NCBI GenBank assembly: GCA_049603715.1
Contig: JBMYSW010000004.1
Location: forward strand, 62,001 to 126,000
Direction: 5' to 3'
From: Pontibacterium sp049603715
GTDB lineage: Bacteria; Pseudomonadota; Gammaproteobacteria; Pseudomonadales; Balneatricaceae
DNA length: 64,000 nt
The translations under genes were made by a program, and so were the position numbers. Under the pieces are notes generated by a model, which saw only the letters and a list, made by a program, of their open reading frames with translations, ran no database searches and had not been told where the DNA came from. Shown in pieces: positions 33,276 through 42,429 of this stretch. Numbering within the stretch: position 1 is the stretch's first letter; each line of letters begins with the position of its first letter.

Positions 33276-33617
33276 TTACGCGTCAGCTTCTTCATCGCTG
33301 TTTTTAGCCGCTGTTTCTTTAATCAGCGTTTCTAGCTCACCGCTCGCTGCCATTTCGCAAATAATGTCACAGCCACCAATCAACTCACCTTCAACCCATA
33401 GTTGTGGGAAGGTTGGCCAGTTTGCGTATTTTGGCAACTCTGAACGAATTTCTGGGTTTTCTAGAATGTTAACAAACGCAAAGCGCTCGCCACAGTTCAT
33501 AAGCGCCTCAGATGCACGAGATGAAAAGCCACACTGAGGGAAACGCGGTGTACCCTTCATGTATAGCAAGATTGAGTTTTCTTCGATCTGAGTCTTGATG
33601 GTATCGATAACGCTCAT
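33276..33617 (-). CDS. grxD: monothiol glutaredoxin, Grx4 type
   Basis: A 113-residue CGFS glutaredoxin. The active-site motif CGFS is at residues 29-32 after YMKGTPRFPQ. TFPQLWVEGELIGGCDII forms the glutathione-binding cis-Pro and GG-C-D segments. Such proteins carry and transfer 2Fe-2S clusters rather than reduce disulfides. An acidic tail (NSDEEADA) ends the protein. It lies 116 bases upstream of the peroxiredoxin gene on the same strand. Confidence 0.95.
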   Translation of the reverse strand: MSVIDTIKTQIEENSILLYMKGTPRFPQCGFSSRASEALMNCGERFAFVNILENPEIRSELPKYANWPTFPQLWVEGELIGGCDIICEMAASGELETLIKETAAKNSDEEADA

Positions 33618-34298
33618 GAGTCTACCTTTGTTTTATCTATCAATGGCTTAACGCCAGCATTAAATGAATTATTTACGCGAGCTGCAACCTGTGAAGCCCT
33701 TAGCTGTTAGCCATTATGGTATCACGTATGCGACCACATAGGGTGCAGGCTGTATATTAGGTTTTAGCTATCAGCTTAATAGCGAATCACTATAATCTTT
33801 GCATCGGCTATTCTGCGCCAACACCATGGCAATCTGCCTTACATCACCGCTCTATGTTAGCGACTCTGTGTGAATGACAGTGCTCTATATTCTTGCAGGG
33901 ATAATGGGGGCAGATTTACCAGTTAAAACCCCTGATCGCCAACTTTTCGAACAACACCCAGTAAAGCGAGTACTCAGGCACGTCTTTCCTTCGCTTCTCT
34001 ATTTCGCAAAACACCAACTGCAATAAAAGCTGACGCGCTAAGCACGTTTTGGCGTGAGCTAATAAGAAAATTTTAAGCTCAACTTTTAGTAAAAAAATCC
34101 TGTAAATACTGGAAATTAGCCATTTGAGCAGTTATACCTAAGACAAATGATCCTTTTATAAGAATTTTTCTTAGGTTTGGTTCAACCACTAGCACTTTTG
34201 GACAAGAGCGTCCCTACCCCAGCGGCCCCAAAAGCCATGTATGCGCCACGCAGCGAAGGGATAGCGACCGTTTACGGACAATTTAAGGATAAGCGGAT
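33618..34298. other. long intergenic region between grxD and argD
   Basis: About 680 bases without a convincing gene. It should carry the grxD promoter (minus) and the argD promoter (plus). A TATAAT word occurs at 33791-33796 without a well-spaced -35 box. A 25-codon ORF at 33664 has no ribosome site. The part near 34100-34190 is AT-rich. A small RNA could be present, but I cannot support one. Confidence 0.3.
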
Positions 34299-34388
34299 AT
34301 GAAAGGACACCTTCGTTTTTTGTTAAGCCATCAAAAAATAGCCAAAACATTTACGTCATTAGTTGCGCTCAGTCGCGACAGTTACTAA
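34299..34388 (+). CDS. possible 29-aa leader peptide upstream of argD
   Basis: A 29-residue ORF (MKGHLRFLLSHQKIAK, then TFTSLVALSRDSY) with AAGGATAAGCGGAT before its ATG. It ends 14 bases before a terminator hairpin that itself precedes the argD ribosome site, the layout of an attenuation leader. Only two arginine codons occur, so a simple Arg-codon stalling mechanism is not obvious. It may be non-functional. Confidence 0.35.
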   Translation: MKGHLRFLLSHQKIAKTFTSLVALSRDSY

Positions 34389-34402
34389 AATCGATCGCTT
34401 AT

Positions 34403-34424
34403 GGCAGCTCAAAGCTGCCTTTTT
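34403..34424 (+). terminator. terminator/attenuator hairpin just before argD
   Basis: GGCAGCT pairs with AGCTGCC around CAA, followed by five Ts. It lies 22 bases before the argD ATG and directly ahead of its GGGAGAG ribosome site, so it would stop transcripts from upstream before argD unless relieved. Confidence 0.65.
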
Positions 34425-34446
34425 GCGTTGTATGGGAGAGTTTTGT

Positions 34447-35649
34447 ATGTCGGTCGAGCCGATCATGAATACCTATAATAGCTTGGCAGTTGCCTTTGAA
34501 TATGGCGATGGCGCATGGCTATACGACACTGACGGTAATAAGTACCTTGATGCACTCAGCGGTATTGCTGTGTGTGGTTTGGGCCACGCTCACCCTGCAG
34601 TGACCGAGGCCATTGTGACTCAGTCATCTGCCTTGTTGCACACCTCTAACCTTTACACCATCAGCGCACAAAAACAGCTGGCAGCAGACCTTACTGAGCT
34701 GTCGGGCATGGATAATGTTTTCTTTGGTAACTCCGGTGCTGAAGCAAACGAGGCCGCAATCAAAATTGCTCGCAAATACGGCCACTCCAAGTCGATTGAT
34801 AACCCTGCCATTATTGTTATGGAAAACGCTTTCCATGGCCGTACCTTGGCAACCCTTAGCGCCACAGGGAATCGTTCTGCACAAGCAGGTTTCGAGCCTT
34901 TAGTGAGCGGTTTTGTTCGCGCACCGTACAACGACCTTGAAGCGGTTCGTAACATTGCAAGCAGCAACGCAAATGTTGTCGCTGTTATGGTTGAGCCGAT
35001 TCAAGGTGAAGCCGGTGTTGCCATCCCAAGCGATGACTACATCACTGAGCTGCGCGCCATCTGTGACGAGCACGATATGCTGTTAATGCTCGACGAAGTA
35101 CAAACAGGTAACGGCCGTACAGGTAAGTTCTTTGCTTACCAACACACCAATATCCTGCCAGACGTTGTAACAACGGCTAAAGGTTTGGGCAATGGCGTAC
35201 CTATCGGTGCTTGCCTTGCACGTGGCAAAGCAGCATCTGTTTTTGCACCAGGCTCTCACGGTTCCACCTTTGGTGGTAACCCTCTTGCCTGTGCCGCTGC
35301 GCAAGCCGTTGTGGACACCATTAAAGAAGAAAACCTATGCGAGCGCGCTGCCGAGCTGGGCGACCGCATTATTAATGGTTTTAAAGAGCAGCTAGAAGGC
35401 GCAGACTACATCAAAGAAGTGCGTGGCAAAGGCCTTATGATCGCCATTGAGCTAAACGAAGCAGGCACTGAGCTTGCAGTTTTAGCCAAAGTAAAAGGTG
35501 TGCTTCTTAACGTAACAGGCGGTGGCAAAGTGATTCGCATGCTGCCTCCATTGATTATGTCTGACACTCAAGCAGACTTGCTGGTTAACACTGTCGCTAA
35601 GCTCATTAAAGTTTACTGCGGCGACGACCGAGCCAAGCCTCGCAAATAA
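34447..35649 (+). CDS. argD: acetylornithine aminotransferase
   Basis: A 400-residue PLP-dependent class III aminotransferase that makes N-acetylornithine; many also act in lysine synthesis. I chose the ATG at 34447 because GGGAGAG lies 7 bases upstream. Features are GIAVCGLGHAHPAV, NSGAEANEAAIKIARKY, the PLP-binding Asp in LLMLDEVQTGNGRTG and the PLP lysine in TTAKGLGNGVPIG. Length is normal. It is 57 bases upstream of argF on the same strand, so the two likely form an operon. Confidence 0.95.
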   Translation: MSVEPIMNTYNSLAVAFEYGDGAWLYDTDGNKYLDALSGIAVCGLGHAHPAVTEAIVTQSSALLHTSNLYTISAQKQLAADLTELSGMDNVFFGNSGAEANEAAIKIARKYGHSKSIDNPAIIVMENAFHGRTLATLSATGNRSAQAGFEPLVSGFVRAPYNDLEAVRNIASSNANVVAVMVEPIQGEAGVAIPSDDYITELRAICDEHDMLLMLDEVQTGNGRTGKFFAYQHTNILPDVVTTAKGLGNGVPIGACLARGKAASVFAPGSHGSTFGGNPLACAAAQAVVDTIKEENLCERAAELGDRIINGFKEQLEGADYIKEVRGKGLMIAIELNEAGTELAVLAKVKGVLLNVTGGGKVIRMLPPLIMSDTQADLLVNTVAKLIKVYCGDDRAKPRK

Positions 35650-35706
35650 TCACCTACTGGATAACTAAAAAGGCACTCGAAAGGTATCGAGCTGCGAGAT
35701 AATTAC

Positions 35707-36627
35707 ATGACTGTTAAACACTTTCTTACCCTAGAGGACATTAGTGCTCAGGACCTAGACGCTATTATCGACCGCGCCAGCGAGCTAAAAGCTATGCAGC
35801 GCAGTGGCAAAATTTACGCACCGCTTCAAAACAAAGTCATGGCTATGATCTTTGAAAAAGCCTCCACCCGTACTCGCGTGTCTTTCGAGTCGGGTATGGC
35901 GCAATTTGGCGGCCACGCAATGTTTTTGTCACCTCGCGATACTCAACTAGGCCGAGGCGAACCCATTTCCGATAGTGCGAAAGTGATTTCGAGCATGGTC
36001 GATGTGGTTATGATTCGCACCTTTGACCACAAAACCGTCGAAGAGTTTGCTGCCCACTCGAGTGTCCCTGTTATCAACGCCCTAACGGACGACTTTCACC
36101 CTTGCCAGCTGCTGGCAGACATGCAAGCCTTTCGCGAGCACCGTGGCAGCATCAAAGGTAAAACCGTCACTTGGGTTGGCGATGGCAACAACATGTGTCA
36201 TTCCTACATGAACGCCGCTATTCAATTTGACTTTAAATTGAACGTAGCCTGCCCAGAAGGTTTTGAGCCAGCACAAAGCATGCTCGACAAGTTAGGCGAT
36301 CGCGTACAGCTCTTCACCTCACCAGAAGACGCCGTGAAGGGCAGCCACCTAGTGGCAACCGACGTATGGGCATCCATGGGCCAAGAAAGCGAGCAAGACG
36401 AGCGCATCACTAAGTTCAAAGGTTTTCAGGTAACGCCTGAGCTGATGGACCTTGCCGATAAAGACGCTGTCTTTATGCACTGCCTGCCAGCACACCGTGG
36501 CGAAGAAGTAAGTGCAGAGATGATGGAAGACCCTCGCTCTGTTGTGTTCGACGAAGCCGAAAACCGCCTTCACGCACAAAAAGCCTTGTTGGAATACCTG
36601 ATGGTAGGCCTACCTCAATCCGCTTAA
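35707..36627 (+). CDS. argF: ornithine carbamoyltransferase
   Basis: A 306-residue enzyme that makes citrulline from ornithine and carbamoyl phosphate. The carbamoyl-phosphate motif EKASTRTRVSFE is near residue 52. DDFHPCQLLADMQ is the usual HPxQ motif, GDGNNMCHS belongs to the ornithine side, and HCLPAHRGEEV near 260 holds the catalytic Cys of HCLP. It is paired with argD; argG elsewhere supplies the next step. Confidence 0.97.
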   Translation: MTVKHFLTLEDISAQDLDAIIDRASELKAMQRSGKIYAPLQNKVMAMIFEKASTRTRVSFESGMAQFGGHAMFLSPRDTQLGRGEPISDSAKVISSMVDVVMIRTFDHKTVEEFAAHSSVPVINALTDDFHPCQLLADMQAFREHRGSIKGKTVTWVGDGNNMCHSYMNAAIQFDFKLNVACPEGFEPAQSMLDKLGDRVQLFTSPEDAVKGSHLVATDVWASMGQESEQDERITKFKGFQVTPELMDLADKDAVFMHCLPAHRGEEVSAEMMEDPRSVVFDEAENRLHAQKALLEYLMVGLPQSA

Positions 36628-36733
36628 TGGCGAATAACTTGGCGGCACGTTTATCCGAGCCGCCATCTAATGCTACACTTTAAGCCAGTTTTTGTGCCGC
36701 TCCCTAGGCTAACTCACCCAAAGGGCAGAATGT

Positions 36734-37648
36734 ATGATTGAACTTCGTCATCTAAAAACATTATCTGCTTTGCGCGATGCAGGCAGCCTTGTGGAGGCCG
36801 CCGAGCGCATTCACCTGACGCAATCCGCCTTGTCACACCAAATCAAAGATTTGGAAGACCGCCTCGACTGCTCCTTGTTTATCCGCAAAACAAAGCCAAT
36901 CTGCTTTACCAGCGCGGGGCAGCGATTGCTTGAGCTTGCCGACGAAGTGTTGCCCATGATCCGCAACGCCGAGCGTGATATCGCCCGCTTGGCAGGAGGC
37001 CAAACCGGTCGCCTTAACCTGTGTATCGAGTGCCATAGCTGCTTTGATTGGCTTATGCCAACCATCGACCACTTCCGCCAAAATTGGCCCGAAGTGGAGC
37101 TAGACCTTTCAAGCGGCTTTAGTTTTCAGCCGTTACCTGCGCTCGCCCGTGGCGACCTCGACCTTGTGATTACAAGCGACCCTGAGCCACGCACTGGCAT
37201 CACTTATATTCCGCTCTTCTCGTATGAGTCTATGTTGGCGATCAGCAAACAGCACAGCCTTGCCAGCAAGCGCTATGTTCAGCCTGAAGACTTGGCTAAC
37301 GAAGTGGTGATTACCTACCCCGTAGAGCCCGAGCGCCTCGACATCTTTAAGCGCTTTTTAGAGCCTGCCGATATCGAGCCTGCGAGCATTCGTACCGCCG
37401 AACTGACCATTATGATCATGCAGCTAGTAGCCAGTGGCCGAGGCGTGTCCGCACTGCCTAACTGGGCGTTACACGAATACCGCGAGCGTGACTACATTGC
37501 CGTTAAGTCCCTTGGCGACAAAGGCGTATGGTGCACACTTTACGCTGCCATCCGCGAAGACCAGCGCAGCGCCGATTTTATGGTAGACTTTTTAAATACC
37601 GCCAAAGAAACCTGCTTTAGAACCCTCACTGGCATTAAAGCGGTCTAA
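36734..37648 (+). CDS. metR: LysR-family regulator MetR
   Basis: A 304-residue LysR-type regulator. The N-terminal winged HTH reads LKTLSALRDAGSLVEAAERIH, then LTQSALSHQIKDLEDRL. The effector domain has IECHSCFDWLMPTIDHFRQNWP, a stretch characteristic of MetR, which activates methionine genes with homocysteine as co-effector. No met gene is adjacent, so it acts in trans. It starts 106 bases after argF; this gap may hold its own promoter. Confidence 0.9.
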   Translation: MIELRHLKTLSALRDAGSLVEAAERIHLTQSALSHQIKDLEDRLDCSLFIRKTKPICFTSAGQRLLELADEVLPMIRNAERDIARLAGGQTGRLNLCIECHSCFDWLMPTIDHFRQNWPEVELDLSSGFSFQPLPALARGDLDLVITSDPEPRTGITYIPLFSYESMLAISKQHSLASKRYVQPEDLANEVVITYPVEPERLDIFKRFLEPADIEPASIRTAELTIMIMQLVASGRGVSALPNWALHEYRERDYIAVKSLGDKGVWCTLYAAIREDQRSADFMVDFLNTAKETCFRTLTGIKAV

Positions 37649-37702
37649 CCCCTTAGGTCGCAGCGGCCAGCGTTTTATCGTTAATCGCGCGAGGCACCTC
37701 TT

Positions 37703-39055
37703 ATGACCCTGTGGACTCCTGATAGCTGGCGTACCAAAGCCATTGCACAACAGCCTCAATACCCAGACTTAGCAAAACTCACCAACGTTGAAGCTCAGCT
37801 TGCAGCCCTACCTCCGCTCGTGTTTGCCGGAGAAGCGCGACAGTTGCGCCAGCAACTCGCCAATGTTGCCAATCGCCAGTCGTTTTTATTGCAAGGGGGC
37901 GACTGCGCCGAGAGCTTTAACGAATTTAACGCCAACAAAATTCGCGATACGTTTAAGGTTTTGCTGCAAATGGCAGTCACCTTAACCTTTGCTGGCCAAT
38001 GCCCTGTCGTCAAAATTGGCCGTATGGCAGGGCAGTTTGCCAAACCCCGCTCCAGCGACTTTGAAGAGCAAAACGGTATTCAGTTACCAAGCTATCGCGG
38101 TGATATCGTTAACGACATTGCGTTTACAGCCGAGGCCCGCACCCCAGACCCAGAGCGCCTTCTCAAGGCTTACCACCAAGCATCAGCAACCCTAAACCTG
38201 ATGCGCGCCTTTGCCTCGGGCGGCCTCGCTAACCTCAGCGAAGTAAATGCTTGGAACCTCGACTTTGTGCAGCAAAGCCCGCTTGGCGAAAAATATGCGA
38301 CCCTCGCCAGCGCAATTAACCATAGCCTCGGTTTTATGAAGGCCTGTGGCATTGACCCAAACACCACGCCGCACCTTAACGAAACCCACGTATACACCAG
38401 TCACGAAGCACTGCTACTAGGTTATGAACAAGCACTCACTCGCCAAGACAGCCTCACGGGCCATTGGTATAACTGTGCGGCACATATGCTTTGGATTGGA
38501 GAACGTACTCGCCAGCTTGACCATGCTCACGTCGAGTATTTTCGTGGAATACACAACCCTATCGGCGTCAAGATTGGGCCCTCAACCACACCGAGTGACC
38601 TACTCAAATTAATTGAGTGCCTAAACCCGCAGAACGACCCCGGTCGACTCACCCTTATTACGCGCATGGGCCCTGATAAACTCGCTGAAAAACTACCACC
38701 TCTGGCGCGCGCTGTAGAGCAAGCAGGCTTATCAGTGGTGTGGTGCTGCGACCCCATGCACGGCAACACGGTTAAGGCCGATAACGGCTATAAAACCCGC
38801 AAGGTGGATGACATTTTAAAAGAGATGAAGCACTTCTTTCAGGTACATCAAGCCGAAGGCAGTTACGCAGGCGGCGTACACTTTGAAATGACCGGACAAA
38901 ACGTGACCGAGTGTGTGGGCGGCGCATTTCAAATTACCGAACAAGATTTAGGCGATCGCTACCATACCTATTGCGACCCTCGACTTAATGGCGAGCAAGC
39001 ACTAGAACTGGCCTTTTTGATCGCCGATACATTAAAGCAAGCCCGTGGACAGTAA
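37703..39055 (+). CDS. 3-deoxy-7-phosphoheptulonate synthase, class II
   Basis: A 450-residue plant/mycobacterial-type DAHP synthase that joins PEP and erythrose-4-phosphate, first step of the shikimate pathway. Motifs are FLLQGGDCAESFNEF, VKIGRMAGQFAKPRSS, FFRG-type YFRGIHNPIGVKIGP, LITRMGPDKLAEKLP, WCCDPMHGNTV and GGVHFEMTGQNVTECVGG. It differs from the AroF/G/H class I enzymes of E. coli. The stop overlaps the next gene by 11 bases. Confidence 0.96.
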   Translation: MTLWTPDSWRTKAIAQQPQYPDLAKLTNVEAQLAALPPLVFAGEARQLRQQLANVANRQSFLLQGGDCAESFNEFNANKIRDTFKVLLQMAVTLTFAGQCPVVKIGRMAGQFAKPRSSDFEEQNGIQLPSYRGDIVNDIAFTAEARTPDPERLLKAYHQASATLNLMRAFASGGLANLSEVNAWNLDFVQQSPLGEKYATLASAINHSLGFMKACGIDPNTTPHLNETHVYTSHEALLLGYEQALTRQDSLTGHWYNCAAHMLWIGERTRQLDHAHVEYFRGIHNPIGVKIGPSTTPSDLLKLIECLNPQNDPGRLTLITRMGPDKLAEKLPPLARAVEQAGLSVVWCCDPMHGNTVKADNGYKTRKVDDILKEMKHFFQVHQAEGSYAGGVHFEMTGQNVTECVGGAFQITEQDLGDRYHTYCDPRLNGEQALELAFLIADTLKQARGQ

Positions 39056-39386
39056 ACCCGTGACCAGAGAAGAAACCGTTTTATCCCTACTTGCCGATAT
39101 TGCAGAAGATTTAAAGCAAGCTGATATTTGGCAAACAAAGGCTCCCTCAACGCAAGCACTCGAAAGCACCGAGCCGTTTTGCATCGATACCCTCGAGTTT
39201 ACAGAGTGGGTGCAGTGGGTTATGCTGCCGCGCTTTGAAGCCCTGATCGTGCGCGGCCATCCACTGCCAACTGAGTGCAGTATTTACCCTATGGCAGAAG
39301 AAGCCCTTAAAGGCGGCAGCAGTAAGCTACTCCCCTTATTGCAACACATTCAAGCCCTTGATGACGCCATCACGTTGCGACACTAA
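39045..39386 (+). CDS. YqcC-family protein (DUF446)
   Basis: A 113-residue acidic helical protein. It begins with GTG at 39045 inside the end of the DAHP synthase gene; another GTG at 39060 would shorten it. The YqcC pattern is visible: LLADIAEDLKQADIW, PFCIDTLEFTEWVQWVMLPRF, and LPTECSIYPMAEEAL. The role is unknown; in many gammaproteobacteria yqcC lies beside the tRNA pseudouridine synthase gene truC, which is not here. Confidence 0.85.
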   Translation: MDSKPVTREETVLSLLADIAEDLKQADIWQTKAPSTQALESTEPFCIDTLEFTEWVQWVMLPRFEALIVRGHPLPTECSIYPMAEEALKGGSSKLLPLLQHIQALDDAITLRH

Positions 39387-39417
39387 CAGGCCCCTAACGC
39401 GATAAGCCGAGATCACC

Positions 39418-40473
39418 ATGTCAAACGAACATTCAATTGTTAACTTTTTAAAAGGCTCGGGTGTGCAGCTGCGCATCCTCGACATGGGCCGCCGCATTGA
39501 AAAGATTACCAGCCAGCAGTTCTTTAAAATCGAACAAGGCCACACCCCTTACCCACTGCCTTATCTTCATCAGGCATGGATCGCGTTACTGCTGTGGAAC
39601 CCAAAAAACAAAAGCCAAAACGCCGTTTGGTTTTTAAAGCTTCCATTAGATGAGCAAGGCTTTTTGGTACAGGCTGCACGCGACGACATTATGAACCGCT
39701 TGTTGCAAAACATTCAGTTTGCCCAAGGCGACCTCACCGAAAACCAAGACGCCCTTAAAGACAACCCCTTTGTTTTTAAGCCCGATCAAGAAAAAATGGC
39801 CGCTTTTCACGCCATTGCTAACCAGCAAATTGGTTTAGAGGCCAGCGCCGCCTACCCCGAGGTTTTAAACTACCTAAAAGGGGACTTACAAAGCGACACA
39901 TGGCAAAGCCTCAGCCTGCAAGGCATCGCCGACTTTGTTACCCGCTTGGACGAGGGGCGTAACGAGGCACTGTTAACCGAAGCCATTGCTAATCTTCCGC
40001 TACCAGTACTTACCCCAACCTGTGTATGCCTTGAGCACGCACAGCCTAGCAACGAGTGCATGAGCGCGCTAAACCAGCGCCTAGAAAGCTACCTCGCCGA
40101 TAGCGACACCGACTCAGCGGTTATCGCCGCCTTGCTACGCGGCCTTTCTAACGGCCAAGACCAAGCGCTCAAAAACCAACTACTGACCAAGGTGCTGAGC
40201 ACTCCTTTTGGCACCAAAGCCGAAGTACTGGTGACGGTTGCAACGCGCTACGTCGACAGCCTGCGCTTCCCTGATACCCTACTCGCGTTTTTAGAAGCTC
40301 TCGCAAAAGGCGAATCAGGCCAAGCCGGCTTTTCTCGCATTTTGGCCGACTTAATGTTTATGCCAGACCTACGCGCCTTGGTACTCCATAGCTTCCGCAA
40401 CCCAAATCGCAGCGAAGCCCTTACCACCGCCATCGGCGAGATGTTTGGCGACGGTATTGCTAAGGGGCACTAA
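39418..40473 (+). CDS. DUF3549-family protein
   Basis: A 351-residue, mostly helical soluble protein without signal peptide. The start MSNEHSIVNFLKGSGVQLRI, LDMGRRIEKITSQQFFKIEQ and HQAWIALLLWN fit the DUF3549 family found in Pseudomonas relatives. The C-terminal half looks like helical repeats (LLRGLSNGQDQALKNQLL and similar). No catalytic motif is evident. It follows the YqcC gene by 31 bases on the same strand, so the three genes from 37703 may share a transcript. Confidence 0.7.
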   Translation: MSNEHSIVNFLKGSGVQLRILDMGRRIEKITSQQFFKIEQGHTPYPLPYLHQAWIALLLWNPKNKSQNAVWFLKLPLDEQGFLVQAARDDIMNRLLQNIQFAQGDLTENQDALKDNPFVFKPDQEKMAAFHAIANQQIGLEASAAYPEVLNYLKGDLQSDTWQSLSLQGIADFVTRLDEGRNEALLTEAIANLPLPVLTPTCVCLEHAQPSNECMSALNQRLESYLADSDTDSAVIAALLRGLSNGQDQALKNQLLTKVLSTPFGTKAEVLVTVATRYVDSLRFPDTLLAFLEALAKGESGQAGFSRILADLMFMPDLRALVLHSFRNPNRSEALTTAIGEMFGDGIAKGH

Positions 40474-40486
40474 GCCTTCCTCTCGC

Positions 40487-40547
40487 TCCCACACCCCCGT
40501 GGGAATGCATATGTATCGGCTACCACGCAGGACGTGGTAGCCGATAC
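40487..40547. repeat. REP-like double palindrome
   Basis: TCCCAC/GTGGGA forms a small hairpin (40487-40504). It is followed by a perfect 15-bp inverted repeat, GTATCGGCTACCACG with CGTGGTAGCCGATAC (40513-40547), around a 5-base loop CAGGA. No T tract follows. The form resembles dispersed REP/BIME palindromes. It may also serve as the transcript end of the genes before it. Confidence 0.6.
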
Positions 40548-40728
40548 TACCAATACAAATAAAAGCCGACTGCCTAGCTTTACACACTTCTTTTCGCTTT
40601 AGCTAACAGTGAAATTAAGTATAAGAAATTGTTCTCATGCAGTCGCTTTGCCCCCTTCATTCTGTCGGTTCCTGCAAAAATCTAAGCTATACTCCGCGCC
40701 TCTTGTAGTCATAAGAAAGGAATAGTTT

Positions 40729-41823
40729 ATGAAGATTGCAATAATCAACAGCAAAGGATTTTGGTCAATGGGTTGGACAACAGACCCAGAAAGCCAGCAA
40801 GCAACCATCGAGTCACTAAATCGCCTGGGAATCATGACGAAAGCCGTTGAGGTCAGTACCCTCGAGGAGCTCGAGAGCACCCTAACATCGCTTCGTTTAG
40901 AAAATTGGACACTTTGGCCGAACGCCTATGAGGTAGCGATAGCAGAAGGTTCGAGCGAAACTGCATGGATTGCAGATCGTATTGAGGAGCAAGGGCTGCC
41001 CATGATTGGCAACAAGGCGCACTCCCTCAAAACCGTGATGCTCAAGGATACTTGCCAATATAAATTACAACAACATGGCGTGGCGATTCCTAGCTTCCTC
41101 GCAGTTGAGACATCAGACTTACCACAACTCAGCGAGCTAACTCAAACCCAAGGACTAGAGTTTCCTCTCTTTGTAAAACCCAACGCCCTCTCCAGCAGTA
41201 AAGGTGTTAGCCAGCGCTCTGTAGTGTACTCAGCCGAACAGCTTGAACAACAGGTGAGTGATGTCGGCAAACAGTATGGCTTCCCTGTCATGATTGAAGA
41301 GTACTTGCCCGGACAAGACATTACGGTTGCTGTCTTTATGACACCAGAAACACCAACCGTGCTAGCAACATACTACGATACAGAGATTTACGAGGACCCC
41401 GGCGCAGTCTTAGACTACGACATCCGTCAACGCGACTGGAACGATGGCAAGTGGTTACGCGTTGTCGATGAACCAGAGATGCTTGAAAAGATCGAGCGCG
41501 TTGTTATACCAGCCTGCCACGCCGTTGATGTGTCTGAGTTCACTCGTATAGATTGCCGAATGGATCGCAACGGTAACCTAAAAGCTTTTGATATCAATGG
41601 ACTACCGGGACTAGAGCACCCCTTTAGCACCACGGTTTGGCAAATGATTGTAAAAATGGCCGATAAGCCAGAGTTACACGCATATGACACCTTGATTAGC
41701 CTCGTACTCTACTGTGCAGCAACCCAACAGCAATTAAAGGTACCTCACCAAGTAGAAAAGCTAGCGAAAGCTTACATAGCAGCGGAGCAGTCGTCCAAAC
41801 ACTCATTAACTCCTGAGCTGTAA
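40729..41823 (+). CDS. ATP-grasp ligase, D-Ala-D-Ala-ligase-like
   Basis: A 364-residue protein. The ATP-grasp fold is visible: HSLKTVMLKDTCQYKLQQHG at the start of the B domain, FPLFVKPNALSSSKGVSQRS (lysine and glycine-rich loop), FPVMIEEYLPGQDITVAVF, and the metal-binding end FTRIDCRMDRNGNLKAFDINGLPGL. This is the pattern of carboxylate-amine ligases that join amino acids or peptides. It is too unlike housekeeping Ddl to be called that, and no cell-wall or biosynthetic genes flank it. An A/G-rich site (AGAAAGGA) lies before the ATG. Substrate unknown. Confidence 0.8.
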   Translation: MKIAIINSKGFWSMGWTTDPESQQATIESLNRLGIMTKAVEVSTLEELESTLTSLRLENWTLWPNAYEVAIAEGSSETAWIADRIEEQGLPMIGNKAHSLKTVMLKDTCQYKLQQHGVAIPSFLAVETSDLPQLSELTQTQGLEFPLFVKPNALSSSKGVSQRSVVYSAEQLEQQVSDVGKQYGFPVMIEEYLPGQDITVAVFMTPETPTVLATYYDTEIYEDPGAVLDYDIRQRDWNDGKWLRVVDEPEMLEKIERVVIPACHAVDVSEFTRIDCRMDRNGNLKAFDINGLPGLEHPFSTTVWQMIVKMADKPELHAYDTLISLVLYCAATQQQLKVPHQVEKLAKAYIAAEQSSKHSLTPEL

Positions 41824-41844
41824 GCGCTTACTCCTAAACGTTAA

Positions 41845-42360
41845 CTACTGCGATAAGCTCATATACATTATCCGTCGCAGTAGTTTTTCAGTAAAAATTT
41901 CACGCTCATCAAGTGTCTCAAAGCCCAGCCCTTCCAATACTCGAACACTCGCTTTATTAGCCGGGTGCACCGTAACGTACAAATGCTGCCACCCCAGACT
42001 TTTTGCAAATTCCAAACGCAGCCTTGCCAGTTCCGTACCGACTCCCCGCCCTCTATAAGCTGGGTCAACTAGGTTGACCAACATAAGCCCACATTGACCG
42101 GGTAGGAACAGCGGCTCCCCAAGGTAATCAGGCCAGTTCACCAAGTGTCTCAATGCACCGTATCCAACCATCATATCTCCATCAAAAGCAGCCACATTGG
42201 CCGTATGCCCTTTGAGGTTATTTTGATAGAAGTCGTTCGCCGCAGGATAAAGCCAAGGTGATGCGCCGCCAGCTTTAGCGCGCTCTGCAAGAAGGAGCAA
42301 CGAATCTAAATACTCTAGGTCCGCCGCTCCGTTGCTTAGAAATTTATAAGTAATTGTCAA
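41845..42360 (-). CDS. GNAT-family N-acetyltransferase
   Basis: A 171-residue acetyltransferase. The acetyl-CoA loop appears as VDPAYRGRGVGTELARLRLEFAKS, followed by LYVTVHPANKASVRVLEGLGFE, the usual motif-B end. The substrate cannot be told from sequence. It converges on the ATP-grasp gene with 21 bases between the stops; both may belong to one small functional unit, but opposite strands argue against an operon. Confidence 0.85.
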   Translation of the reverse strand: MTITYKFLSNGAADLEYLDSLLLLAERAKAGGASPWLYPAANDFYQNNLKGHTANVAAFDGDMMVGYGALRHLVNWPDYLGEPLFLPGQCGLMLVNLVDPAYRGRGVGTELARLRLEFAKSLGWQHLYVTVHPANKASVRVLEGLGFETLDEREIFTEKLLRRIMYMSLSQ

Positions 42361-42429
42361 AGTAGTTCCTTTACTGCCGAATATACGTCCAAGCGCGATG
42401 CTGAGCCCTTTACATAAAGCCCATTCTAC

